NCBI GenBank assembly: GCA_977006965.1
Contig: OZ345367.1
Coordinates: forward strand, 2,108,001 to 2,172,000
Source of the DNA: Phymatolithon calcareum
Lineage: Eukaryota > Rhodophyta > Florideophyceae > Hapalidiales
Length of the DNA stretch: 64,000 bases
Reading direction: 5' to 3'
The position numbers and the translations under genes were made by a program. Numbering within the stretch: position 1 is the first letter of the stretch; every line of letters begins with the position of its first letter. Positions 48,761 to 59,600 of this stretch are shown in pieces. A model generated the notes under the pieces. It had not been told where the DNA came from. It was given only the letters and a program-made list of their open reading frames with translations, and did no database searches.

Positions 48761-48955
48761 CAATGCCCGTGTAAATAGTAATCTACTTGACCCCATATAG
48801 GACCACTGCCCTTGTGGTCCAGATACACATATAATCCCCTTTTGGTCCTATTAATTAGAAATCTCCCCCGTTGTGGTCCAGACTCATCATGAGCCTCGAC
48901 CGAGGACCGCCGTGCACGTCACCTGCACAGAGCGGACATACCCCAAATATTTCAC
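48761..48955. repeat. Dispersed repeat family, copy 3
   Basis: Same family as 42905-43091 (shares taggaccactgccc.tgtggtc, cagactcatcatgagcctcg, gccgtgcacgtca). It is about 85-90 percent similar by eye. The Copia element inserted about 105 bp downstream. Confidence 0.85.
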
Positions 48956-49060
48956 AAACACGGAACATGATTGTGGCCCAGGTCTTCCCACTTTTTTGTG
49001 TGCTTCTAATAACGTAACGTGTCAAAAAGTAAAATACAGTATCCCAAAAACTGTGCTTCT

Positions 49061-49400
49061 TGTGAAACTTCGGGAGATTGGACCAGTTGTTTTCCACCTT
49101 TTACGCTGGTGCGTAGAGGCGGATCGATTGTGAGGTCCAAATTGTCTTTGCGTTTATCTTAATTAGTGTGTGTTTCAAGTAGCATATATACTCCTGCCTC
49201 GGTGCTCGAGAGGGAAGTTTTAGTCGAAGAAGAAGTAAACTCGCTTGTGTACGCAATCAATAAGGTGGATCAACCAGCCTCACCGGTCGTCGGTGAGAAG
49301 TTGAGAATTTCGTGGTCGGCACGTAGGCCCGAAATTTTATTTTATTTCCACTATTTGTGTACCAATCGTAACTACTCGCTATCTGCGCTGGCAAATCACA
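49061..49400 (+). repeat. 5' LTR of Copia element
   Basis: 340 bp, TG...CA ends, with a tatata box at 49185-49190. Confidence 0.97.
49185..49190 (+). promoter_or_regulatory. LTR TATA box
   Basis: catatatactcc within the LTR, the likely pol II start signal; its twin is at about 55023-55028 in the 3' LTR. Inferred from sequence and position. Confidence 0.55.
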
Positions 49401-49547
49401 TTCGCGAATTCTTCTACAGCGCAAAGTATCTTCTGCTACTTTCCGTATTTTATCTGCAAAAGCGATCTCCCGTAGGACCGAACAGCACTCCCACGGTTCC
49501 TACCCCGTTGCGAAACAAACAACTTGCTGCACCTGCAGCACTGTGCG

Positions 49548-49640
49548 GAGCTACTACTGCTCTATTGCTGCTACTGCTGCTACTGCTGCTACTGCTGCTA
49601 CTGCTGCTACTGCTGCTACTGTTGTTGCCTCTGTTGCTGT
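49548..49640. repeat. CTG/CTA trinucleotide-type microsatellite in the Copia leader
   Basis: About ten copies of tgctgctac-like words between the 5' LTR and gag. They create a meaningless poly-leucine frame on plus (49166-49735). The run may be length-variable. Confidence 0.85.
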
Positions 49641-50136
49641 TGTTCCTGAAGTTCCTGTTATTTCTGGTGCTGTTGTTTCCTCTGTTGCTGTTGTTCCTGC
49701 ACTTGCTGTCATTTTCGCAGTGGTCTTCGTATTGACTACCACACTGTAGAGCACAGTGTTTGACACATTGCCTGCTTCGTTGTTGCTGCGCACTTCATTC
49801 TTTAGACGAGAAAGTTGATTTGGCTTGAGCTGATTAGGCGACTTGAAACAAGGAGAGGTGAGAAACTTTATCGTTTCTTGGCACGCAAAAACGAGAGTAG
49901 TCGGCTATTGGAGGTTGCTGTCTAGGCGTTACCTGGGCTTCCTCTCGTACTCTCTGCCTCCTGCTTTGTCTGTTTGCTTTTGTCAACAGCAAGGGGGTTG
50001 CTGTCCTGTCTGACGCTGAGGAACTACCACCAAAGGGAGAACCGGGTGCGGCGTAAAGCCTTGTAGTGTCCTCGGGGCGGTCTCTTTGACGTGGTGTCGT
50101 AATTTTCCAACGTTGAATCGAGCTACGTGCTAAAAA

Positions 50137-53100
50137 ATGAGTGATAATAACGGTGGGAATAGTGGTCAACCGTCTCGTATGTTTATGAACCACATCAAAC
50201 TGAACGAGCTTAGCAGCAACCTGGTCGGACTTATTCTCTCTGTACGTGATTTAGATGAGAGAATTCGACAAGCTGGCATGACTGGTACGCAGGTCAAAGA
50301 ATCATTTGCTGATATGTTTCCGCCCGCTATACTTTTCTCCCCGGAGATAAGAACGATGCCCGCAATCTATTCGAGTCTTCGAGACTGGCTTAATGAAAAA
50401 GGAGCTAATCTGATTCCACACAGCTCTCGCCGAATCCTCATGACCTTGGCAACGTCGTTGTACGATGACAATGAAGATACGGTTGCAGCTACTGAAATGG
50501 TTCGTGGTATTGTTGCAAGAGGTCGTCAATCCTCGCAGATAACAGCGTCAATAGTCTCTGGCGCTGCTGCTGCAAGCACCGCAGTTTCCTCGGAGGACCA
50601 TACCCAAAGAGAAAACAAGATAGCCCACAATGTTGCAATGCGGTTCAGGGACGGTTGCGCAAAGTTTTCAGGCGATATTGGAGAATCTTGGATGGAGTTT
50701 GTCGCAGAGTACCAACAAGTAGCTCGCGACTACAGCCTCACTCCTCCTCAGAAAAAACAATATTTGCATAATCTTCTCCGCGGGGATGCTAAACGGTTCT
50801 ACTTGGATCGCGTAGAGAACTTTGTTAACACGTTTCAGCAAGCTGTCGAAATGATCGACAGGGAATACAATTCAACCGTCCGCCAGAACCGTGTGAAGAA
50901 CTACCTAAATGGGCTTCGTCTCAGTAAGCTCACTAACGAGGGTCTTGATGAGTCTACAGCACTGGAAAAGGTGTACAAACTCATCACAAAACTTGCACCG
51001 CAGGTACCGCAATCTCACCGAGGACCTGCACACAAAGTCGAATTCCTTCGTAATGCAACCGTTGGTCTTCCATGGGCAACTGAACCATTAAGTCGTATTG
51101 CAACTCATAATCTCGATTTCCAGCAGCTTTACGGGGAACTTGAGGCTGCCCTACATCTTAAAAATGAGGCAAAAGTTGCCATCATGAGAGATAGTGTCAC
51201 CAACGGACGCAAAAGGGGAGCTCCAGACGACACTATAGTACCAGGCATCATGTTTCAGGGCCAAGGGAGGTACATCAATCGACGCAAAAGTGTTGCAGAT
51301 CGGCGAAATTCCGACCGTAAGCAGGGGCAGTATTCATCTGGGGCAGGGAAAATTGACCCTCTAATCATTATGGGTTGTTTCAATTGTGATGACCCTACAC
51401 ATATGGTTAACAACTGCCCTAAGAAAATCGATGTGACAAAAGCTGCCAAGCGTAAGATGGAGTACTACGAAAAGAAAACCGGCGAGAAACGAAACGCTCA
51501 TGCGGTTTTATTCGAACTCTGTCAACAAATGGACTCTTGTAATATATCCGAAGATGATATTTCAGATCCTGAGGTCGTTGAAGATCCCGATATTACTGAC
51601 AACAGCCTGTTTGAAGCCTTAATGTCACATGCAGACATTTCCAATCTGCCCCATGCACCAGAAGGCTTCCGAACGGAGGCCGAAATCAACATAATCATTG
51701 ACGGACCTTCCGATGTATATATGTCCAGTGAGTCTGTGGATACCTTTCAAGGTGCTTGTCTTGATACGGGGGCGCAGAAATCTGTAGTCGGACTGTCACA
51801 AGCCGAAGCTTACTACAGGTACATGGGACTTCCCCTCGTAATCAAACAGGATGATCCAAACGTTTATAAGTTCCGCAGTCAGAAGACTGCAAGCATTGGA
51901 AAAGCGAATTTCCGTATTCCGTACGCAAGAAATTGTGAAATGATACTGGAACTGGATGTTGTCGACGTGCATATCCCACTTATCGTAGGCCTGGACTCAT
52001 TGGACAAGTACAAGCTCTTTGTTGATAATGTGGATGACTTACTGGTTTGTAAGGATCCTACATGGAGCTGCCCCATTGTCCGCAAATTTGGACATTTGTA
52101 CTATACATGGGATTACTGTATCATGTATTCTGAGCAAGAGTTGAAGCGCATTCATCGCCATTTCTACCATCCTCAACCAGACCGCATTTTCAACCTGATG
52201 AAGCGCGCTAGTGACCCAAACGCTACACCAGACACATTGAAGGCTCTTGAAAAGCTAACCCGATCTTGTGACATATGCCAGAGAATGTCGGAACAACCTG
52301 GTCGCTTTCGAGTCTCTTTGCCACATGAAAAAGTCGTCTTTAACCGTCTTGTTTTAATGGATCTGATGAAGCTGGAAAAGAAAACAGTACTGCATATTAT
52401 TTGCAGGGATACGCTGTTTAGTGTTGCCGTGTTCCTACTTGATGGCGAAAGTACAAATGATGTCTGGATCGCTTATGTACGACACTGGGTAAATCCGTAT
52501 ATTGGATTCTCCAAAATCATTCATACGGATCAGGGTTCTCAATTCAACTCAGACGAATGGCGAAGCTTCTTGAGATCTGCCGGTATCGAGCATCACATGT
52601 CCGGTGTGCAAAGCCACAATGCCCTAAATGTCGGTGAGAGATACCATGAGTATCTCAGACAAATTTACCGTAAGGTCAGACTGGAAAATCATTCTCTAAA
52701 CATTGAAGAAGCTCTCTCAACTGCTGTACATGCTATGAATAGTACTGCAGGACAGAACGGTTTGGTCCCAACATTGCTTGTCTTTGGGACTGTACCTCGC
52801 TTTCCCTTCATTCCTTCCGAGCTTCCTGAACAACGTGCGCGTATGAAAGCCATGAAGAATGCCCGAGATGAAATGACTAAAGCAGTTGCAGCAAACAGGC
52901 TGAAAACCGCACTAAGTCGCAATGTTCCGATTGCTGCGGACAATGAAGTCAAAGTCGGTATGGACGTCCTAGTCTATCGTGAGAAACCTGAGAAGCAATG
53001 GGTTGGACCATTTAGAGTTGTAGCTGGTGACGAGAAATCGCTATGGCTAAATGTTCGCGGGAAACTCTCTCAGGTTTCAATTGACAAAGTCCGTGAGTAT

Positions 53101-54867
53101 AAGAAGGCGTATGAAGAAAAGGACCTTTCAGCACCAAGTCCTCAAACGGTGCCATCTTGGAGTCCACAACCTGACATGGACGGCCTTATGGAGATGGATA
53201 AGGTGTTTGAAAGAATTATATCCGGCGAGGCCTTTATGAACCAACTGTTAAAGGGAATATCTGAAGTCACGAAAAACGGTTCAGATTCGCAGATATCAGA
53301 TGAAACCCCACCAAGCGTACTATTAACAGAGGTTCTGAGTCCCGATGATCCACGATGCCACTCGAAAGAATTTGAAAATGCAAAACACAAAGAGATTACC
53401 GGCCTTCGCGCAAGAAAAACCTGGGATATTGTGAATGCGTCTGCATTGCCAAAGACTGCAAACGTGATAAGCGGACGGTTTGTCTACTCTCTTAAGAACG
53501 TCGGAACTCTAGGAGAAACTGCTCGTGCTCGGTTCGTTGCCCAAGGGTTTAATGACAAAATGAAACCTTTCATTGTGCATAATAATCACACATTGCGTCA
53601 AAGCTCGACGAAGTTGATTATTTCCGTATCTTCAATTTGTCAATTTCGGCTATGCCATCTTGATGTTACTCAAGCGTACCTCCAGTCAAAAGATAGATTC
53701 TCCCGAGAGATCTATCTCAAGCCAAAGAGAGGTGATATGAAGTACTTCCAAATTTCCGACAATGAACTCTTGCATCTTGTTAAACCACTCTATGGAATAT
53801 GCGACGCTGGGGACTACTGGGGGACAACATTTCGAGCCCACATATTACAGAGCTTGAAGATGGTACCTCTCAAGGGTGATCCAGCTTTGTACATCAAGCA
53901 TCACGAAGACGACATTGAAGGGCTTCTAGGCAGCTATGTTGATGACAATCTGTTTTCTGGTACTGCCAAATTTCTAAACGTTGCTTACGAGACTCAACGT
54001 ACATTCGAATCAAAAGACCTAAATTGGGATAACATCGAATTTGTCGGTGTAAAGATTGAAACCAGAACCGATAATGAAGGGGTCTTAGTGCTCGAGCTAA
54101 GTCAGCCAGAATATACCGCAAAGCTCAAAGAGGTTCCGGTTGATGTCCAGTTTGAATTCTTTGCTTCCGTTCGCGCGGCTGTCGGATGGCTTGCACACAC
54201 CCGTCCCGATGCATGCTGTAGCATCAACAGAGCGGCTCAAGTGACTGAAAAGACTTTTTCCAAGAAAAAGGTAATTGAGCTGAACAAAGCAATCAAATAC
54301 CTAAAGCAAACCCCATACCTGAAGCTGAAATATAAGCCGTTAAATCGTCAAACTTTGCATCTTCGCGTATATTCAGATGCATCCTTTGCTTCAAATGACG
54401 ACTCCTCGTCACAGTTGGGATACATTATATTGCTTTGCGATGATTCAAGCCAGTGTCACATCCTCTGCTACAGCAGCAGAAAGTCGAAAAGGGTCGTTCG
54501 ATCCATCATGGCGGGTGAAGTTTATGCTTTTTCAGCAGCTTTTGATCAGGCTTTTATGCTCAAGCATGATCTAGAGCACATCCTTAATCAGTCAATTCCA
54601 CTCGCAATGTTCACAGATTCGAAACAATTGTTCGATGTTATTACCTGCGCTTCTCACAGTACTGAGAAAAGGCTGATGATTGATGTAGCTGCTGCGCGTG
54701 AAGCATACGAGCGCCATGAAATTTCGAACGTTGGACTAGTTTCAGGAGAACACAATGTAGCTGACGGATTGACGAAACCCAAATTCTGCAAAGCACTGCA
54801 CAATGTCATGCGCTATGGGGTTGATAAGACGCCTGTTGTTCAATGGATTCATCGTCATGGGTTATAG
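50137..54867 (+). CDS. Copia gag-pol polyprotein
   Basis: 1576 codons without interruption from ATG 50137. The gag region (about 1-400) ends in a zinc knuckle, CFNCDDPTHMVNNC (about 412). The protease motif is LDTGAQKS (about 541). Integrase has the HHCC finger (HRHFYH ... CDICQ, about 670-710) and the D,D,E core (LMDLM, HTDQGSQF at about 796, NVGERYHEY). Reverse transcriptase has ARFVAQGF and the catalytic YVDDN (about 1266). RNase H has VYSDASFAS, MAGEVYAF and FTDSKQL. The order PR-INT-RT-RH is that of Pseudoviridae/Copia. Gag and pol share one frame, so the gag excess must come from another mechanism. All catalytic residues I can check are present. Confidence 0.98.
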   Translation: MSDNNGGNSGQPSRMFMNHIKLNELSSNLVGLILSVRDLDERIRQAGMTGTQVKESFADMFPPAILFSPEIRTMPAIYSSLRDWLNEKGANLIPHSSRRILMTLATSLYDDNEDTVAATEMVRGIVARGRQSSQITASIVSGAAAASTAVSSEDHTQRENKIAHNVAMRFRDGCAKFSGDIGESWMEFVAEYQQVARDYSLTPPQKKQYLHNLLRGDAKRFYLDRVENFVNTFQQAVEMIDREYNSTVRQNRVKNYLNGLRLSKLTNEGLDESTALEKVYKLITKLAPQVPQSHRGPAHKVEFLRNATVGLPWATEPLSRIATHNLDFQQLYGELEAALHLKNEAKVAIMRDSVTNGRKRGAPDDTIVPGIMFQGQGRYINRRKSVADRRNSDRKQGQYSSGAGKIDPLIIMGCFNCDDPTHMVNNCPKKIDVTKAAKRKMEYYEKKTGEKRNAHAVLFELCQQMDSCNISEDDISDPEVVEDPDITDNSLFEALMSHADISNLPHAPEGFRTEAEINIIIDGPSDVYMSSESVDTFQGACLDTGAQKSVVGLSQAEAYYRYMGLPLVIKQDDPNVYKFRSQKTASIGKANFRIPYARNCEMILELDVVDVHIPLIVGLDSLDKYKLFVDNVDDLLVCKDPTWSCPIVRKFGHLYYTWDYCIMYSEQELKRIHRHFYHPQPDRIFNLMKRASDPNATPDTLKALEKLTRSCDICQRMSEQPGRFRVSLPHEKVVFNRLVLMDLMKLEKKTVLHIICRDTLFSVAVFLLDGESTNDVWIAYVRHWVNPYIGFSKIIHTDQGSQFNSDEWRSFLRSAGIEHHMSGVQSHNALNVGERYHEYLRQIYRKVRLENHSLNIEEALSTAVHAMNSTAGQNGLVPTLLVFGTVPRFPFIPSELPEQRARMKAMKNARDEMTKAVAANRLKTALSRNVPIAADNEVKVGMDVLVYREKPEKQWVGPFRVVAGDEKSLWLNVRGKLSQVSIDKVREYKKAYEEKDLSAPSPQTVPSWSPQPDMDGLMEMDKVFERIISGEAFMNQLLKGISEVTKNGSDSQISDETPPSVLLTEVLSPDDPRCHSKEFENAKHKEITGLRARKTWDIVNASALPKTANVISGRFVYSLKNVGTLGETARARFVAQGFNDKMKPFIVHNNHTLRQSSTKLIISVSSICQFRLCHLDVTQAYLQSKDRFSREIYLKPKRGDMKYFQISDNELLHLVKPLYGICDAGDYWGTTFRAHILQSLKMVPLKGDPALYIKHHEDDIEGLLGSYVDDNLFSGTAKFLNVAYETQRTFESKDLNWDNIEFVGVKIETRTDNEGVLVLELSQPEYTAKLKEVPVDVQFEFFASVRAAVGWLAHTRPDACCSINRAAQVTEKTFSKKKVIELNKAIKYLKQTPYLKLKYKPLNRQTLHLRVYSDASFASNDDSSSQLGYIILLCDDSSQCHILCYSSRKSKRVVRSIMAGEVYAFSAAFDQAFMLKHDLEHILNQSIPLAMFTDSKQLFDVITCASHSTEKRLMIDVAAAREAYERHEISNVGLVSGEHNVADGLTKPKFCKALHNVMRYGVDKTPVVQWIHRHGL

Positions 54868-54886
54868 ACCTCACTCTCGTTTTTTT

Positions 54887-54898
54887 AAAGAGTGGGAA
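54887..54898 (+). other. Polypurine tract
   Basis: aaagagtgggaa directly before the 3' LTR TG; the expected primer site for plus-strand DNA synthesis. Confidence 0.8.
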
Positions 54899-55238
54899 TG
54901 TGAAACTTCGGGAGATTGGACCAGTTGTTTTCCACCTTTTACGCTGGTGCGTAGAGGCGGATCGATTGTGAGGTCCAAATTGTCTTTGCGTTTATCTTAA
55001 TTAGTGTGTGTTTCAAGTAGCATATATACTCCTGCCTCGGTGCTCGAGAGGGAAGTTTTAGTCGAAGAAGAAGTAAACTCGCTTGTGTACGCAATCAATA
55101 AGGTGGATCAACCAGCCTCACCGGTCGTCGGTGAGAAGTTGAGAATTTCGTGGTCGGCACGTAGGCCCGAAATTTTATTTTATTTCCACTATTTGTGTAC
55201 CAATCGTAACTACTCGCTTTCTGCGCTGGCAAATCACA
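54899..55238 (+). repeat. 3' LTR of Copia element
   Basis: 340 bp, one base different from the 5' LTR. Confidence 0.97.
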
Positions 55239-55379
55239 CTTCTCACAGTAAGCTCAATTTTTTCTATTTTACATATAAGACCAGAAAACGGGATTTCCCG
55301 CAACTCCCTCCCCAGTTTCGCCTACTGTATGCCGAGGTTCGAATTATTTCCCGCAATGTTGATGTACAGTACAACTGCA

Positions 55380-55632
55380 TGTGATTTGCCAGCGCAAATA
55401 GCGAGTAGTTACGATTGGTCCACAAATAGTGGAAATAAAATAAAATTTCGGGCCTACGTGCCGACCACGAAATTCTCAACTTCTCACCGACGACCGGTGA
55501 GGCGGGTTGATCCACCTTAATGATTGCGTACACAAGCGAGTTTACTTCTTCTTTCGTGGTAAAGCGTTCCCCCCAGTATCAGCAGCATGGCATATATGTT
55601 GCCTGCTGACTTCTTAACACACACTAATTACT
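55380..55632 (-). repeat. Older, inverted, decayed LTR of the same family
   Basis: From TGTGATTTGCC (55380) this is the reverse complement of the Copia LTR's 3' half, with several substitutions (for example ggcgggttg for ggctggttg). It runs to about 55556. A weaker match (atatatgttgcc ... aacacacactaatta) continues to about 55632 with deletions and insertions. It is a relic of an earlier insertion lying 137 bp from, and opposite to, the new element. Confidence 0.85.
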
Positions 55633-55665
55633 CTCTGCTAGAACATTGTAACAAATCTGGGCCTC

Positions 55666-56485
55666 AGGCTCGGTCTATACCGCACATGCCCGTGCCCGTG
55701 CCTGCCCGATGTAATTACAGTAGAACTGGGCAATTCCCACCTAGTCTATACCGGATTATGTATGCCCTGTGCCAGAAATTCTATTTTAGTTGCCTGCATC
55801 CATGCATGTCTGGGCTCACCCACCGTCTTGCTCGTACTGCACTATTCTCCAATTTGTGGAAACTAATGATCGCGCTGACCGTTGCACAGAATGCGATAAA
55901 TACCACCCAGGTAACCCAGCACAACGGGCAAATCGGAGGAGCACGAGAACTGTTCAAGTCCATGACCGTACAGGGGCTCGCAATGCGACTGCAGTCCCCG
56001 GCCGCCCCTGTAGTAATCTAAAAGCTCTTTTGAACTCGGAGTCACTCAAAAGACCGGTAACGCGTTCGAAACACTGCCGATCACGCGTACGCGATGCTGA
56101 GCGAAATCGCCTCTCAAGCTTGTCGCTAAACGATATGTCAACAAGCGAGAGCAAGACAGTGACGATGCTGCCCACAATAGCTACAGTATTTTGCGCATCC
56201 ATCGTCGACACCAATGACAACAGCGAACAGCAAAATCAGTACGAAGGGGTCATGGAGGGGTAAACAAGCATTGTCTTCGCGCCAAATCAAAATTTCGCGC
56301 TAAATGGGAAGCAAAATGGGCAGAACAGGACAGTTAACTTCTTTCCCTCGGGAAAGAAGTTAACTGTCCTGTTCTGCCCGTTCTACCCGTTTTGCTTCCG
56401 AATGGGAAATTACAGTACCGTTCAACCAATAATATGCCCTAAAATTCGGGCACGGGCATGGGCACAAGCGGTATAGACCGAGCCT
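55666..56485. mobile_element. 820-bp TIR element, hAT-like ends
   Basis: The left end AGGCTCGGTCTATACCGCAC (then atgcccgtgcccgtgcc) is matched by an inverted right end (read inward: aggctcggtctataccgctt, gtgcccatgcccgtgcc). The GCCCGTGCCCG runs recall plant hAT ends. No 8-bp duplication is evident. Interior frames (55790-56263 and others) show no clear transposase; a C-x2-C stretch (RCTECDKYH) might be a BED-finger relic, but this is weak. A 30-bp perfect hairpin lies near its right end. Confidence 0.65.
56318..56379. repeat. Perfect 30-bp palindrome, 2-nt loop
   Basis: gggcagaacaggacagttaa then cttctttccc, loop tc, then the exact complement (56350-56379). Thirty uninterrupted pairs, inside the TIR element and 306 bp upstream of the NB-ARC gene. 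Confidence 0.97.
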
Positions 56486-56684
56486 CACTCGGGCCGCCTC
56501 CACGCCAAAGCGTGTATGGCGGATACTCAATGGTCCAGTCCCCCGAATAATCTCACACTGCACAATGTTCTGAAGTGCTTCAGTCGCATGGTGCTGCTCT
56601 TCGTCGCACACGCCCTTATGAGCACTGAACCTTTCTCTATTCCCTAATTTTTGCACGTCCGAGAACCAACTTCAGTACTCGTCA

Positions 56685-59600
56685 ATGAACAGTTCCGCAC
56701 ATATTCCCGCCATGTCGCCAACTCCGAATGTTTCTGAAAATTTATTTCCGAAAGCCTTGGTGTACCAGTCAGAGGAAAACGCGCGGTCGACACAGGCCAG
56801 CCCCCGGAAAGCGTGGCTTGCTTTCGCGAGCGCCCTGCGCTGGAAGTACGTCAAGGATGCCGCCAACTTGGAAGCCCCACTCACGCTGTTGGACTTTCGC
56901 TGCGATGAATGTCTCGTACTTGACCGGCTTCCCACGGACGCCGCTTGGAAACATGTGGAAGATGCGGTGCGCCCGTTCCAAGGCAACACAGATGGAGGTC
57001 CAGCGCTTTGCGTTTCCGGTCGACTACCCTCACGTATCCCAGTCGTGCGCGGCAGAAAGACCGTCGTCATCGTCGCCAGCTCTGAGAGTGAGAGAAGTGA
57101 CTGGATCAGTACTCTGCGAGTCCGAATTGCGCCATGGAAGGCATTGATGGAGATATACAGAACGCTAGTTTCTAGTAGAGTCTCGAGCGGTGTCCCGGTC
57201 CTCGCGATTGCCAGTGTTATTCACGATCAAGTTGCATCAAAACGCCATTTGATCATGCCCCCTGTCTCGGCCGCCGCTGGAACGTCGCACTGCAGTGATA
57301 GTGGTTCTGGGTCTCCAATTTTACGATTGGCCGATACCCTGGATTCTTCGAGCAGAATTCCAGAGTTCGTGGAGTCAGTGGCTATCATTGTCAAGGTACT
57401 CCGTGAAAGCGTACCGAATGTTGCGGAGACGGCTGAAAGAGTCGCCGACGTCGCCAAGTGTGTTACCGTGGTGGGCGCAGCTTTTCAGGTGGTAGCGCTT
57501 GGAGCAAGACTCGCGCACATGGTGTGTGAAGGAGCTCGTGGCCGTCAAATTCTGCCAAGACTTCACTCAGAGCTTGAAACGCTATCGGTCGCCGCATCGG
57601 AAAGCACAATTGCTGTTCTGAATCCCGAGGCAGGAATCGACGACTTGCGGATTGAAGCCATTTTCAAGTTTCAGGAAGAGTGCATGCAGACTCTCGAAGG
57701 CATAGAAGATCAGCTGATGCGAGGCAAAGTCGGGCAAGCAATGAGCTCGAGTATGGTGAGCGATGCTGAGTCGAAGGTAAAATCATTTCATGAGAGATTG
57801 GTCGCCATCCGGAATACCGGTGATGTCGCGATCGTCAAGGTTGCTGTCGACGAAATGAAGAGGGAGATTGATAAGAACCAAACGTTAGGCAATGTTGGCA
57901 GCAGTGGTTATAATGGGGATGTTTTGCCTATGCCGAGTCTCTCACCATACTTTGTTGGTCGTGGCAAGGAACGAGAGAAATTGCAAAATATATTGCAACG
58001 CTTCGGAAGCGCCGCCATTACTCAGTATGGAGGTGCTGGGAAGACACAGTTGATGGTGTCTTTTGCCGAGTCAGCGCGAAGGAACGGGCTTGTACCTGGT
58101 GGTGCGTTTTGGGTCCCAGTGGCGGGCAATGAGGCTCAAATATTGTCGTCAGTGGGAGATTTCGCGCGACGACTCGGTCGGTTTTATTTACCTGAAAGCG
58201 AGAGATCCAGTGTTGGACCGGTCATTGGGGCGTTACGTCGAGCACTGGACAGTGTAGAAGGTCGTTGGATGCTTTGTTTGGACAACGCCGACGACGAAGA
58301 GGCCGCTGAAGTTCTCGGAGAGATTGCTAAATTAGCAGAAGAAGAGTGCGGTTGGGTGATCGTGACGTCAAGACGGGGGGATCCTATGCTATGGTCTGGA
58401 CTGGCGGAGGGGCAGATGCTGAAGTTATCGCCATTAGAGGAGGAAGACGCAATGCTTGAACTATTGAAATTCAAGAATGCGGAAAGTAGGAAGGCCAAGC
58501 GCGATACAGCGATGTACTCCGCTCTGGAACGTCTAAAATATGAAGATCCCGAGGAGTATCGTGCACTCGCCGACCTTGGGGGGAGAAAGGAGATGTATGG
58601 TCTCGCGGGCCTTCCTTTAGCCCTGGTGCAGGCTGGGAGCTACATTGCAAGTGCGGGAATAACAATTGCCGAATATGTTGAGGTGTACAAGAAACAGTGG
58701 AAAAACGAAGACTTGTCGTTGGTGTTTCGCAAAGCAATGAAGTCATATGGCGTACGTGAGGAGCAAAGAGCGATTTGGACGACATGGAAAGTCAATATGT
58801 CTAAGTTGGACCGGCTTTCGAGAAGTGTGCTACGTGCGGTTGCAATGTTGGGTGACAGAGGCATTCCGGAGGGTCTGATGAAGCGCGTCGTAATGGAATG
58901 TTCTCGGGATGAGTCGATGGGTGAAAGTTCGAATCTTCCTTATTTCAACACTGTGAAGCTCGAACTGGTGAACGAGGCATCCCTGTTGTCGATGGAAAAT
59001 GAGAGTGGGACAAGCAGAGATACAGTCTTCAAGCTACACACAATGATTCGACTTTGTGTTCGAACAGATGCGGGGACAGAGCGTCGTGAATGTCAGAGTC
59101 GTGCGCTGCGAGCAGTGCATGCGTGCGTATCGCAGGTTCTGGAGGAGGACGGATTTAATTTCAATTCTTTGCCTGGTGTGTATGTGGAAACGATGCGATA
59201 TCTGCTACCTCATGCAGTCAGTGTTGTGAAAGAGCAGATGCAGGTGAGCAGACGGATTGCAATGGAGATGTTTGCAACCAAATCAGAGCCACTTGCCAAT
59301 TTTGCGATTGATATGTTGCTTTCAAGCGGACGAGCAAGGGAGGCTGATGATCTTTGTTCCATAGTGCTTCCATTAGTATCTTGGGAAGATAGAAAACTGG
59401 ACATGCGAGAACTTGCGTCCAAACTTGTTTTCGCGCTCACGTGCGTGAGGACGATTGAGGAAACAAAGCGACAGCAAGATCGGGAAAAGTGGTTCAAATA
59501 CATCCTTCTTCGCAGCAGAGCTCGCTATGCCATTGGGCAATTCAGGGACTCAGAGAACGACGCGCGAAATGCACTTCGTAAGATTCAGAGTGGAGGCCAA

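Larger units (their letters stand above)
49061..55238 (+). mobile_element. Complete Ty1/Copia LTR retrotransposon, recent insertion
   Basis: 6178 bp bounded by two 340-bp LTRs (49061-49400 and 54899-55238) that both run TGTGAAACTT ... AAATCACA. I find one difference between them (A at 49381, T at 55219). The host bases CTTCT flank both sides (49056-49060 and 55239-55243), an exact 5-bp target duplication. A purine tract (aaagagtgggaa) abuts the 3' LTR. One uninterrupted gag-pol frame (50137-54867) carries every expected domain in Copia order (protease, integrase, RT, RNase H). Nearly identical LTRs, an intact frame and an exact duplication all point to a young, possibly active element. Confidence 0.98.

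Noticed and set aside
42836-49097. Similar minus-strand peptides in 42836-43093 and 48855-49097
   Set aside because: Explained by the dispersed DNA repeat; DNA similarity is as high as the peptide similarity and no gene structure exists.
49166-49735. 189-codon ORF in LTR and leader, ending in poly-leucine
   Set aside because: Reads through the LTR and a CTG-type microsatellite; the same LTR peptide recurs at 55004 only because the LTR is duplicated.
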